From Chloroflexota bacterium (GTDB taxonomy: Bacteria; Chloroflexota; Limnocylindria; P2-11E), in the NCBI GenBank assembly GCA_005887995.1, contig VBJD01000032.1, positions 1 through 38,629 on the forward strand: a stretch of 38,629 nucleotides of DNA. The letters run 5' to 3'. Every line of letters starts with the position of its first letter. Within the stretch, counting starts at the first letter, position 1. The notes beneath the pieces were generated by a model. That model was not told the DNA's origin and searched no databases. It saw nothing but the letters and a program-made list of their open reading frames with translations. Below are positions 15,819-23,679 of the stretch, piece by piece. The translations under genes and the position numbers were made by a program.

Positions 15819-16511
15819 TCAGACACCGAGGTGCCGTAGAAGCTCATGCTCGCGCGAAGCGATCTCGGCGTTGCCGAGCGTCTGCACGATTCTTCCGCCC
15901 GCGAGCAGATAGTGGCGGTCCGCGACTGCCATCGCGAAACGCAGATTCTGCTCGACGAGCAGCATCGTCAAGCCGTCGCGCTTCGCCTCGAGCAGCATGT
16001 CGCGGAGCTGCTGCACGAGCACCGGTGCGAGGCCCTCGGTCGGCTCGTCGAGCAAGACGGCCCGCGCGCCCATGCGCAGCGCGCGCGCGATCGCCAAGGC
16101 CTGTTGCTCGCCACCCGACAGCTTCGAGCCAGGGTGCCGACGGCGCTCCTTCAGCACGGGGAACGCCCTGTACACGCGATCGAGCGGCCAGTGAGTCGGA
16201 CCGATCTGCGGCGGGAGCAGCAGATTCTCCTCGACCGTCAGCGTCGCGTAGATACCACGGTCGTCGGGGACATAGCCCAGCCCGGCCCGCGCACGCTCAT
16301 GCGGCGCGAGCCCACCGAGGTCGCGGTCGCGAAGGCGGATCACACCGGTCATCTGGCGGTGCAGGCCCATGACGCAGCGCAGCGTCGTGGTCTTGCCGGC
16401 ACCGTTCCGCCCGACGAGGGTGACGAGCTCGCCCTCATTCAGCGAGAACGACACGTCGTGGAGCGCCTGCGCCTGGCCGTAGCGGGCGGTGAGCCCTTGG
16501 ACCTCAAGCAT
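15819..16511 (-). CDS. livF: ABC transporter ATP-binding protein LivF
   Basis: A 230-residue ATPase. Walker A is GRNGAGKTTTLRC (residues 34-46), the signature KLSGGEQQALAIARAL, Walker B AVLLDEPTEGLAPVLV, and the switch His region MLLVEQN as in LivF, where VEQN replaces the usual VEH/VTHD. Its start overlaps the livG stop by 8 bp. It works as a heterodimer with LivG to power LivH/LivM. Confidence 0.94.
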   Translation of the reverse strand: MLEVQGLTARYGQAQALHDVSFSLNEGELVTLVGRNGAGKTTTLRCVMGLHRQMTGVIRLRDRDLGGLAPHERARAGLGYVPDDRGIYATLTVEENLLLPPQIGPTHWPLDRVYRAFPVLKERRRHPGSKLSGGEQQALAIARALRMGARAVLLDEPTEGLAPVLVQQLRDMLLEAKRDGLTMLLVEQNLRFAMAVADRHYLLAGGRIVQTLGNAEIASREHELLRHLGV

Positions 16512-17250
16512 CGGTCTGCCCCAGATACGCGGTGATGACTGCCGGATCGCGGCGGACGGCCTCGTACGGTCCGTCGGCGATGACGCGGCCCTGCTGCATC
16601 ACGATGACGCGCTCGGCGAGCTCGGCGACGACGCCCATGTTGTGCTCGACGAGCAGGACCGTGCGGCCGGCGCGGACCTGCCGGACGAGCGCGATCGTGC
16701 GTTGTACGTCTTCGAGGCTCATGCCGGACGTCGGCTCGTCGAGCAGGAGCACCTTCGGCTCGAGCGCGAGGGCGAGCGCGAGCTCCAGCGCGCGCTTCTG
16801 GCCGTACGGAAGGCTTCCGGCCGTTCGCGCGGCCACCGCCGCGAGCCCGACCTCCTCGAGGATCGCGCTGGCGCGGTCGCGGTACCGGGCGACCGCACGC
16901 TCGGATTCCCAGAACCGAAGGTTGACGGGGTCAGCCACGTGCAGCGCGAGGACGACGTTTTCCAGGACGGTGCGCCGGTCGAACAGGCTCGTGATCTGGA
17001 ACGAGCGCGCGATGCCCATGCGGCTGATCCGGAACGGGGCAAGCCCGGTGACGTCGGCGCCGAATGCGACGATGCGCCCGGCCGACGGCCGGACGAACCC
17101 GGTCAGCATGTGGAAGAGCGTCGTCTTTCCGGCGCCGTTCGGGCCAACCAGCGCGTGGACCTTGCCATCGTCGAGCGCGATCGAGACGCGGTCGACGGCG
17201 CGAAAGCCCGCGAAGTCCTTCGAGAGCTCGCGCGTCTCGAGCACGCTCAT
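16504..17250 (-). CDS. livG: ABC transporter ATP-binding protein LivG
   Basis: A 248-residue ATPase. Walker A is GPNGAGKTTLFHML; LivG-type insert GIARSFQITSLFDRRTVLENV; signature SLPYGQKRALELALALAL (LPYGQ in place of LSGGQ, usual for LivG); Walker B VLLLDEPTSGMSLED; VEHNM. First gene of the transporter operon. It diverges from bdhA with a 23 bp gap filled by a perfect palindrome. ATG 17250 chosen; no Shine-Dalgarno is present, consistent with a leaderless start. Confidence 0.94.
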   Translation of the reverse strand: MSVLETRELSKDFAGFRAVDRVSIALDDGKVHALVGPNGAGKTTLFHMLTGFVRPSAGRIVAFGADVTGLAPFRISRMGIARSFQITSLFDRRTVLENVVLALHVADPVNLRFWESERAVARYRDRASAILEEVGLAAVAARTAGSLPYGQKRALELALALALEPKVLLLDEPTSGMSLEDVQRTIALVRQVRAGRTVLLVEHNMGVVAELAERVIVMQQGRVIADGPYEAVRRDPAVITAYLGQTDA

Positions 17251-17251
17251 C

Positions 17252-17272
17252 GCGCGGCTATCGTAGCCGCGC
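17252..17272. promoter_or_regulatory. Perfect 9-bp-arm palindrome with symmetric -10 elements between livG and bdhA
   Basis: Arms GCGCGGCTA (17252-17260) and TAGCCGCGC (17264-17272) with a TCG spacer fill the intergenic gap. At its centre, TATCGT (17259-17264) reads forward and TACGAT (17260-17265) reads reverse. Both fit TANNNT and each ends 9 nt before its start codon. A shared bidirectional promoter or an operator for both genes. Confidence 0.55.
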
Positions 17273-17273
17273 C

Positions 17274-18056
17274 GTGAGCTCCATCAGCGTCGACCTCAGC
17301 GGCAAGGCCGCGCTCGTCACCGGTGCGGCGAGCGGTATCGGTCGCGCGATCGCCGAGGATCTCGCGTCGCGCGGCGCGCGTGTCCTGCTCGCCGACATCG
17401 ACGAACCCGCGCTGCGCAGCGTCGCCGCGCCGCTCAGGGATGCGGTCGCGCAGCGCGCCGACATGTCCTCGCGCGACGACTGCCGTGCGCTCGTCGAGCG
17501 CGCACGACGCGCGTGGGGCGGCGTCGACATCCTCGTGAACAACGCCGGCCTGCAGGAGGTCTCGCCGATCGAGGACTTCCCCGAAGACCGCTGGGAGCAT
17601 CTCGTGCGCGTCATGCTGATCGGCGCGTTCCTGCTGACGAAGTACGCGATCCCGGACATGTACCGCAAACGCTGGGGACGCATCGTGAACATCTCGTCGC
17701 TGCATGGGCTCGTCGCGTCGCCATACAAGTCGGCGTACGTCTCCGCGAAGCACGGGCTCATGGGCCTGACGAAGACCGTCGCGCTCGAGGCGGCGGACAA
17801 GGGCGTCACGGTGAACGCGGTGTGCCCGTCGTACGTGCGCACGCCGCTCGTCGAGAAACAGATCGCCGATCAGGCGCGCGTGAACAAGATGAGCGAGGAG
17901 GAGGTGATCGAGAAGATCATGCTCGCCCCTGCCGCGATCAAACGACTACTCGAGCCATCCGAAGTGGCGGCGTACGTCGCGTTCCTCTGCTCCGACGAGG
18001 CGTCGGGCATCACCGGCTCGGCGCAGCTCATCGATATGGGGTGGACCGCGCGTTAG
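17274..18056 (+). CDS. bdhA: 3-hydroxybutyrate dehydrogenase (SDR family)
   Basis: A 260-residue classical short-chain dehydrogenase. NAD-binding TGAASGIGRAIA (16-27), acidic DIDE after strand 2 pointing to NAD(H), NNAG (89-92), catalytic Ser142 in NISSLHG, and Tyr155/Lys159 in SAYVSAKHG. The substrate-lid segment CPSYVRTPLVEKQIADQA matches D-3-hydroxybutyrate dehydrogenases closely (TPLVEKQI). It oxidises (R)-3-hydroxybutyrate to acetoacetate in the cytosol. Start GTG 17274 (MSSISVDLSGK). Its stop overlaps that of the convergent monooxygenase. The neighbouring acyl-CoA synthetase could activate such acids. Confidence 0.88.
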   Translation: MSSISVDLSGKAALVTGAASGIGRAIAEDLASRGARVLLADIDEPALRSVAAPLRDAVAQRADMSSRDDCRALVERARRAWGGVDILVNNAGLQEVSPIEDFPEDRWEHLVRVMLIGAFLLTKYAIPDMYRKRWGRIVNISSLHGLVASPYKSAYVSAKHGLMGLTKTVALEAADKGVTVNAVCPSYVRTPLVEKQIADQARVNKMSEEEVIEKIMLAPAAIKRLLEPSEVAAYVAFLCSDEASGITGSAQLIDMGWTAR

Positions 18057-19081
18057 CGACGCCGCGCGATATCCGCCGCGACCGCGAGCCCGCCCCAGTA
18101 CAGCGACGCGAGCAGTCCCACCCGCAGGACATACAACCCGGGAAGCGGTCCACGCCGGTGCCGGCCGATCGCCACGCCACGGTCGCTCGACGGCGCGTCG
18201 ATCCACGAGTCGTCGACGCGAAAGCCCGTGGCCCAGATGACCGTGCGTGGGCGCAGCTCGCGACCGTCGGCAAAACGCACCGCGTCCCGCGCCGCGTCCA
18301 CGGCGCGCGGCACGGTGCGCAGGAGTCCCTCGCGTTCGGCGCGAGACAGGTCGACCTCGATCCAGCGGCCCGCCGGTGGCTTGATCGGCCACGGCCACCG
18401 GCCCGGCGGCTCCCAGCCGTGGGACAGCGAATTGCGCAGCTGCGCGATGCGCCACCACGTCGGACTTCGCCAGCGTGCCGGCGCGTGGGTCGAACGAGAT
18501 CCGATCGCGAGCGTGACCTCGTGCGTGCGCGCGAGCTCCGCCGCGATCTCGACGCCTGAATTACGCGCGCCGACGACGAGGACGGGGCCGGCCGGCAGCG
18601 ACCCCGCGCGCCCGTAATCGCGGCTGTGCAGCTGGAGCACGCCAGCGTCGAGCCTCGACGCGAACGCCGGGATACGCGGGACCTGATGCGCGCCGGTGGC
18701 GACGACGGCGTAACGCGCACGCACGAGGTCGCGACCGATCTCGGCCGCGAAACCTTGGCCCTCGCGGCGGAGCCGCGTGACGCGGGTACTCATACGCACG
18801 TCGAGACCGCGCTCGCTCGCGTAGCGCTCCTGATAGTCCGCGACCTCCTCCTTGCCCGGGAACGGGTCGGCCCCGTCGGGGAAGCGCAGACCGGGGAGCG
18901 TGTTCATGAAACGCGGGGTGAAGAGCCGCAGGGACGACCAGCGCTCGCGCCACGTGTCGCCGATCCGCGGCTTTGCATCGACGACGAGTGCATGACGGCC
19001 ACGCTCCTTGAGCCGCGCGGCAACGCCGAGGCCAGCGTGGCCCGCGCCGATGATGAGGACGTCGATGTCCGCGGACGCCAC
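18053..19081 (-). CDS. FAD-dependent monooxygenase-like oxidoreductase
   Basis: A 342-residue flavoprotein of the flavin-containing monooxygenase/Trk-type group. The FAD Rossmann motif is VLIIGAGHAGLGVA (8-21), then GDTWRERWSSLRLFTP, typical of CzcO-like and FMO enzymes. A second dinucleotide site, VLVVGARNSGVEIAAEL, is for NADPH. The C-terminal WATGFRVDDSW is the ATG motif. It is shorter than Baeyer-Villiger enzymes (about 500). GTG 19081 is four bases after the acyl-CoA synthetase stop, so it is the last gene of the nine-gene run. The substrate is unknown. Confidence 0.85.
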   Translation of the reverse strand: MASADIDVLIIGAGHAGLGVAARLKERGRHALVVDAKPRIGDTWRERWSSLRLFTPRFMNTLPGLRFPDGADPFPGKEEVADYQERYASERGLDVRMSTRVTRLRREGQGFAAEIGRDLVRARYAVVATGAHQVPRIPAFASRLDAGVLQLHSRDYGRAGSLPAGPVLVVGARNSGVEIAAELARTHEVTLAIGSRSTHAPARWRSPTWWRIAQLRNSLSHGWEPPGRWPWPIKPPAGRWIEVDLSRAEREGLLRTVPRAVDAARDAVRFADGRELRPRTVIWATGFRVDDSWIDAPSSDRGVAIGRHRRGPLPGLYVLRVGLLASLYWGGLAVAADIARRR

Positions 19082-19085
19082 CGAG

Positions 19086-21023
19086 CTAGGGGGCGGCGAG
19101 CGCGCGTATGTCGTCCACGGCGGAGGGGTTCTCGAGCGAGGAGAGGTCGCCGAGGTCCTGCTTGCCCAGATACGCGCCTCGGATGACGCGGCGGAGGATC
19201 TTCGCGTTGCGCGTCTTCGGCAGCTGCGCGACGAAGCGGATCGCCTCGGGCCGCAGCGGCTTGCCGAGGAGCTCCGCGATCTTGTCCTTTATCTCGCCCT
19301 CGAGCGCGGACGAGCCCTCGCGCCCTGGACGGAGCACGCAGAAGACGACGATCCCCTCTCCTTTTATCTCGTGCGGCACGCCCACCGCGGCCGCCTCGCT
19401 CACCGCCGGATGCGCGACCGCGGCCGACTCGACCTCCGCGGGCCCGACGCGTTTGCCCGCGATCTTCAGCGTGTCGTCGCTGCGCCCCTCGATGTACCAG
19501 TAGCCGTCGTCATCGATGCGCGCCCAGTCGCCGTGCTGCCATACGCCACGCCAGCGACCCCAATACGTCGAGAAGTAGCGACCGCTCTCGTCCTTCGGGT
19601 CCTTCCAGAAGCCGCGCGTCATCCCCGGCCACGGCTTGCGAATGACGAGCTCGCCCACGGCGCCGCGCACCGAACGGCCGCTCTCGTCGACGACGTCGGC
19701 GTCCATGCCCGGCACCGGTCCGATGAACGAACCCGGCTGGATCGGCGTCCAGGTCGTGCAGCCCACGATGCCGCCCGAGACCTCGGTGCCGCCTGAGTAG
19801 TTGATGATCGGGCAGCGCGATTCACCGACGTTGCGGAAATACCACCACCACGGATCGGGATTCCACGGCTCGCCCGTCGACCCGAGCACGAAGAGGCTGC
19901 GGCGATCGTGCCTCCGCACCGGCTCCTCGCCGGAGCGCATGAGGCCGCGGATCGCGGTCGGCGAGATACCGAGATGCGTGATCTTGTGGCGTTCGACCAT
20001 CGACCACACGCGCGATGCGTCGGGGAAGTCAGGCGTCCCGTCGTACGCGACGATCGTCGCGCCGAGCATCAGCCCGCCGGCGATGAGCCACGGGCCCATC
20101 ATCCAACCGATGTCGGTCATCCAGAGGATGACGTCGCCGTCCTGCAGATCGAAGCAGTGGGCCATGTCCTGCGCGGCCTTGACCGGGAACCCGCCGTGCA
20201 CGTGCACCGCGCCCTTCGGCTTACCTGTCGTGCCCGACGTGTAGATGACCATGAACGGATCCTCGGCCGAGGTGTCCTCGGGCGCCCACGCCGCCGCGTC
20301 GCGCGCGATGACGTCCGACCATCGCACTTCACGTGGTCGCGGCGTGTACGCGCGCGCCACGCGTTCGGAGACGATGACGTGCTTGATGCTCGGGACGGTC
20401 GCGACCGCGGCGTCGGCGGTCTCCTTCATCGGCACGACCTGGCCGCGGCGGAAAAATCCGTCCGAACAGATGAGCGCGACCGCGTCGCAGTCGCGCAGGC
20501 GTCCGGCGATCGCATCCGCTGCGTAGCCGGAAAAGATCGGGATGTACACGGCGCCGAGATACCCGACCGCGAGGACCGCAACGACGCAGTCGTACGTCAT
20601 CGGCATGAAGATGCCGATGCGGTCGCCCTTCCCGAGACCGAGTCGCGCGAGCCCGCGCGCGAGGGCCTGCACGTCGGCGCGCAGCTGGCCGTACGACACG
20701 CGGCGAACCGTGCCTTCCTCGCCTTCGGCGATGACGGCGATGCGATCCGGGCCGAGACGCGTGCGCAGCGCGGTGTTCACGTAGTTGATGCGTCCGCCGG
20801 TCCACCACGTCGTCCACGGGATGCCGCGCGAGTCGTCGAGCACGCTGTCGTAGCGCTTCGTCCAGACGAGATCGAGGTCGCGATCCGCGGCGCGCCAGAA
20901 ACCGTCGAGGTCGGTCTGCGACCAGCGCAGGAGGCTTGGGTAGTCGGCATATCCGTGCGCCTGCGCGAATGCGCGGAGGCGGCTGCGATTCAGATACGCG
21001 GGGCTCGGCGTCCAGGCTGGCAT
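19086..21023 (-). CDS. AMP-forming acyl-CoA synthetase (acetyl-CoA-synthetase-like)
   Basis: A 645-residue ANL ligase that activates a carboxylic acid with ATP and CoA. Motifs: YTSGTTGKPKGAVHVHGG (261-278), TDIGWMMGPW (303-312), YSGGTEVSGG (409-418), HGDWARIDDDGYWYIEGRSDD (498 on), and the C-terminal lysine motif PKTRNAKILRR with Lys608. In acetyl-CoA synthetase a Trp (WWQTE) closes the acyl pocket; the aligned position here is Gly411, implying a larger acid than acetate. The Gly before the catalytic Lys is Ala. An AcuC-like deacylase is three genes upstream in the same run. The start, ATG 21023, is 33 bp after DUF983. Propionate, butyrate, isobutyrate or acetoacetate are candidates. Confidence 0.9.
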   Translation of the reverse strand: MPAWTPSPAYLNRSRLRAFAQAHGYADYPSLLRWSQTDLDGFWRAADRDLDLVWTKRYDSVLDDSRGIPWTTWWTGGRINYVNTALRTRLGPDRIAVIAEGEEGTVRRVSYGQLRADVQALARGLARLGLGKGDRIGIFMPMTYDCVVAVLAVGYLGAVYIPIFSGYAADAIAGRLRDCDAVALICSDGFFRRGQVVPMKETADAAVATVPSIKHVIVSERVARAYTPRPREVRWSDVIARDAAAWAPEDTSAEDPFMVIYTSGTTGKPKGAVHVHGGFPVKAAQDMAHCFDLQDGDVILWMTDIGWMMGPWLIAGGLMLGATIVAYDGTPDFPDASRVWSMVERHKITHLGISPTAIRGLMRSGEEPVRRHDRRSLFVLGSTGEPWNPDPWWWYFRNVGESRCPIINYSGGTEVSGGIVGCTTWTPIQPGSFIGPVPGMDADVVDESGRSVRGAVGELVIRKPWPGMTRGFWKDPKDESGRYFSTYWGRWRGVWQHGDWARIDDDGYWYIEGRSDDTLKIAGKRVGPAEVESAAVAHPAVSEAAAVGVPHEIKGEGIVVFCVLRPGREGSSALEGEIKDKIAELLGKPLRPEAIRFVAQLPKTRNAKILRRVIRGAYLGKQDLGDLSSLENPSAVDDIRALAAP

Positions 21024-21056
21024 CGGAGAAACGCTAACGCGACGACCTGCGCGCGG

Positions 21057-21410
21057 TCACTTCCCGACGGGAGAGCCGCGATCGGGATCGATGAGCCAGT
21101 CGAGATGCAGCCAGATCGCGCGTGAGTAGCGGAAGATGAACGGCACGAGCACGAGATAGGCCGCGCCGCCGACGACGAGGGCGACGACGGCATCGACTCC
21201 CGCGACGATGAGCGCGACGACGATGAGGCCGAACGTCGGGACGGCGATGGCGTACGAGACGACCATCGCGCCGGCGAAGTAGCCCGGCTCGCGTTCGAAG
21301 ACCAGACCACACACCGGGCACGCATCGTTCATCGAAAGGAATCGCCGCCAGATCTCGCCGCTCAGGCAGCGCGGGCAGCGGAGCGCGAGAAGCGCACCGA
21401 GGCGTCGCAC
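21057..21410 (-). CDS. DUF983 family membrane protein
   Basis: A 117-residue protein with an N-terminal zinc-ribbon-like pair of knuckles (CPRC at 12-15, CPVC at 31-34) and FEREPGYFAGAMVVSYAIAV. Two transmembrane helices follow (VSYAIAVPTFGLIVVALIV; AVVALVVGGAAYLVLVPFIF). The arrangement of Cys pairs and helices is that of DUF983, whose members often sit near heme-copper oxidase genes, though none are here. GTG 21410 follows the upstream stop with no gap (TAG then GTG). Function unknown. Confidence 0.82.
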   Translation of the reverse strand: MRRLGALLALRCPRCLSGEIWRRFLSMNDACPVCGLVFEREPGYFAGAMVVSYAIAVPTFGLIVVALIVAGVDAVVALVVGGAAYLVLVPFIFRYSRAIWLHLDWLIDPDRGSPVGK

Positions 21411-22097
21411 CTAGAAGTACTCGAGCACGACCGCCGCGACGATGATCGCGACCGCGGCGCAAACGATCAGGACGAGCGGTACGAGGTAGAAGACGACGAC
21501 CGCGACGATGAGGATGCGCGTCGCCCTATCGCGGTCGACCGAGTAGTGGACACGGATCGCGCGATGCGCGATGAAGAGCAGCCAGCCGAGGCAGACGAGC
21601 GAGACGACGGACGCGATCTGCGGACCGATGCCCCGGCCGACCCCGAGCACGAATGCCGCGAGGTTCGCCGGCACGACGGTCAGCGCGGTCGCATACGCGA
21701 AGAAAAGCAGCAGCGGCGCGTACGGGGGGCGCCGGCCAGCGAGTCGCGCCGACGCGTGGATCGCCGTCGATCCGAGCAGCCAGTAGAACAGCGGCGAGAG
21801 CGCGGTCGCGACGACGATCGCGTCGAACGATCTCTGGATGAGATACAGGACGACGGCAGTGCGCTGCGGCCCCAGCGAGTCGATCATCACCTGCACGAAG
21901 GGCTCACGCGTGCCGGCGAAGAAGATCTCGTTCGTGTCGACCTCGGCGCCGATACGCGCGGCGACGAGCGTCGACGTGACGCAGGCAAGAGCCATGAGGA
22001 AGAACGCGACGATGACGCTCGGTCGCGCGAGGATCCGCTCGACACCCAGACGCGGCGAGCGAATCAGCACGGCGAGCGGCTCGATGCTCGAGATCAC
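21411..22097 (-). CDS. YIP1-family-like polytopic membrane protein
   Basis: A 228-residue integral membrane protein with five hydrophobic segments, the first after ERILARPSVIVAFFLMALAC. The middle has TALSPLFYWLLGSTAIHASARLAGRRPPY, the last LVPLVLIVCAAVAIIVAAVV. The pattern and a cytosolic N-terminus with a short basic loop fit bacterial YIP1-domain proteins; function unknown. The start was set at GTG 22097, four bases after the deacetylase stop; the longer frame is a shadow of the deacetylase. It is coupled to DUF983. Confidence 0.72.
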   Translation of the reverse strand: MISSIEPLAVLIRSPRLGVERILARPSVIVAFFLMALACVTSTLVAARIGAEVDTNEIFFAGTREPFVQVMIDSLGPQRTAVVLYLIQRSFDAIVVATALSPLFYWLLGSTAIHASARLAGRRPPYAPLLLFFAYATALTVVPANLAAFVLGVGRGIGPQIASVVSLVCLGWLLFIAHRAIRVHYSVDRDRATRILIVAVVVFYLVPLVLIVCAAVAIIVAAVVLEYF

Positions 22098-22101
22098 GCC
22101 C

Positions 22102-23181
22102 TCACCATGCGGCAGCGAGCGCCTCGCTGATCGCCACGTCGACGAGGTCGTCCATCTGCCGCCGGCTCGCGCCGGGCCACACAGGCGGCTCACGATCGTG
22201 CAGCTCCTCAGGCACAGCAGCGCCCAGCATCACGAGGAACTCGAGCGACCACGTGCGCCGGACGGCGTCGAGGTCGTAGCCGCCGCCACCCATCGCCGCC
22301 CACGCATAGGGGCTCTGACTGAACCAGCGGACGATCTGCTCGCGGGCGCGTGTCGAGACCATGAGGTGCGTGAGCGGATCGCTGAAGTGCGGGTCAATCC
22401 CTTGTTGAGTCACGAGGAAGTCGGGGCGGTAACGCGTGACAAGCTCCGGCACGACGGCGTCGAACGCGCGCATGTAGGCCGCGTCGTCGGTGTACGGCGG
22501 CAGCGCCACATTGATGCTGTAGCCCGCGCCGGGGCCGCGCCCACGCTCGGAGGCGAATCCCGTACCGGGGAAGAGCGTTCGGCCAGTCTCATGCAGGCTG
22601 ATCGTGAGGACGCGATCGCTGTCGTAGAAGGCGGCCTGCACCCCGTCACCGTGGTGCGCGTCGATGTCGACGTATGCGACGCGCATACCACGGTCGGCGA
22701 GGACGCCGCACACGATGGCCGGGTCGTTGTAGATGCAGAAGCCCGAGGCCTTGCGGTGCATGGCGTGATGGAGCCCACCGGAATAGTTCACCGCGACGCG
22801 CACACGGCCGGCGAGGGACTCTTCCATCGCGACGAGTGAACCACCTGTCGTGAGGAGCGAGACCTCGTGCATGCCGGAGAACGGCGGTGTGTCGCCGTAC
22901 GGCGCCAGGCCGAACTCCGAGTAGTTGAGCCTCGGGTCCACCGACGCCCGCATCACCGCTTCGACGTACTCCGGCGCGTGGATGCGCTCGATCTCCTCGC
23001 GCGTCGCGGATCGCGGCGCGAGTACCTTGGCGCCGGCGCGATCGAACGCGCCAAGGTCGCGGAGCGTGTCGTACACGCCGATGAGTCGCCGCGGTTTCAG
23101 CGGATGGTCCTCGCGGTAAACGTGCGACGCGATCTTCGGATCCCACACGAACGCCGCGCCGGTCCGCGTCGCGGGGGACAT
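22102..23181 (-). CDS. acuC: Histone-deacetylase-family protein, AcuC-like
   Basis: A 359-residue zinc deacylase of class I HDAC type. The catalytic His pair is at 138-139 (YSGGLHHAMHRKASGFCIYND). Zinc ligands are Asp174 and His176 (YVDIDAHHGDGVQ) and Asp263 (QQGIDPHFSDPLTHL), with the transition-state Tyr302 in GGGGYD. All are present. In Bacillus, AcuC deacetylates acetyl-CoA synthetase and restores its activity. Here the gene is in the same run as an acyl-CoA synthetase, so the same role is inferred. Start ATG 23181 lies 2 bp after the folA stop. An acetylpolyamine amidohydrolase function is an alternative, though the motif spacing favours AcuC. Confidence 0.86.
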   Translation of the reverse strand: MSPATRTGAAFVWDPKIASHVYREDHPLKPRRLIGVYDTLRDLGAFDRAGAKVLAPRSATREEIERIHAPEYVEAVMRASVDPRLNYSEFGLAPYGDTPPFSGMHEVSLLTTGGSLVAMEESLAGRVRVAVNYSGGLHHAMHRKASGFCIYNDPAIVCGVLADRGMRVAYVDIDAHHGDGVQAAFYDSDRVLTISLHETGRTLFPGTGFASERGRGPGAGYSINVALPPYTDDAAYMRAFDAVVPELVTRYRPDFLVTQQGIDPHFSDPLTHLMVSTRAREQIVRWFSQSPYAWAAMGGGGYDLDAVRRTWSLEFLVMLGAAVPEELHDREPPVWPGASRRQMDDLVDVAISEALAAAW

Positions 23182-23183
23182 CG

Positions 23184-23675
23184 CTACGTGCGGACGCGCT
23201 CGAGCGTCACGAAGTTGAACGAATAGGGATGACGGGCGTCCGCGGGATGCTCGACGTTGTCGAGCACGCGCCACTCGGTCGAACCGAAGTCGAAGTACGT
23301 GTCGCCGGCAACGTCGGCGTTCACCTGGGTGAGGTAGATGCGGTCGACCTCGAACATGAACTGCTTGAAGATCTCGGCGCCACCGAAGACGATGATCTCG
23401 GGCGCGTCGCCCGCGAGCGCGAGCGCCTCCTCCTTGGAACGAGCGACCTTCACGCCGTCCGGTCGGAACGTCATGTCCCGGGTCATCACGATGTTGGTGC
23501 GCTTTGGCAATGGGCGGCCGATCGAGTCGTAGGTTCGACGACCCATGATGAGCGGCTTGCCGGTGGTGAGCTCGCGCACGTGCGCCATGTCGTCCGGCAG
23601 ATGCCAGGGCAGGCGTCCGTCCTTGCCGATGACCTTGTTGCGGTCGAACGCCAAGACGAACGCGATACGCCCCGT
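23184..23675 (-). CDS. folA: Dihydrofolate reductase, start codon unusual
   Basis: NADPH-dependent reduction of dihydrofolate, needed after thymidylate synthase. Motifs: IAFVLAFDRNKVIGKDGRLPWHLPDDM at the N-terminus (Trp and Asp of the active site), LIMGRRTYDSIGRPLPKRTNIVMTR, and IIVFGGAEIFKQFM. The C-terminus is complete. Against E. coli DHFR, Met1 should fall within a few codons of 23666-23675, but there is no ATG, GTG or TTG there; the nearest in-frame upstream start is GTG 23813, far inside thyA, giving a 46-residue Ser/Arg-rich extension. I place the start at ACG 23675 provisionally (ATC 23666 is the other candidate). It follows thyA by 4 bp. Confidence 0.85.
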   Translation of the reverse strand, partial: TGRIAFVLAFDRNKVIGKDGRLPWHLPDDMAHVRELTTGKPLIMGRRTYDSIGRPLPKRTNIVMTRDMTFRPDGVKVARSKEEALALAGDAPEIIVFGGAEIFKQFMFEVDRIYLTQVNADVAGDTYFDFGSTEWRVLDNVEHPADARHPYSFNFVTLERVRT

Positions 23676-23679
23676 CGCG

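Noticed and set aside
15791-15847. Longer start for the binding protein
   Set aside because: The ATG at 15790 has a strong GGGAGG and gives a proper lipoprotein signal; extra residues would bury it.
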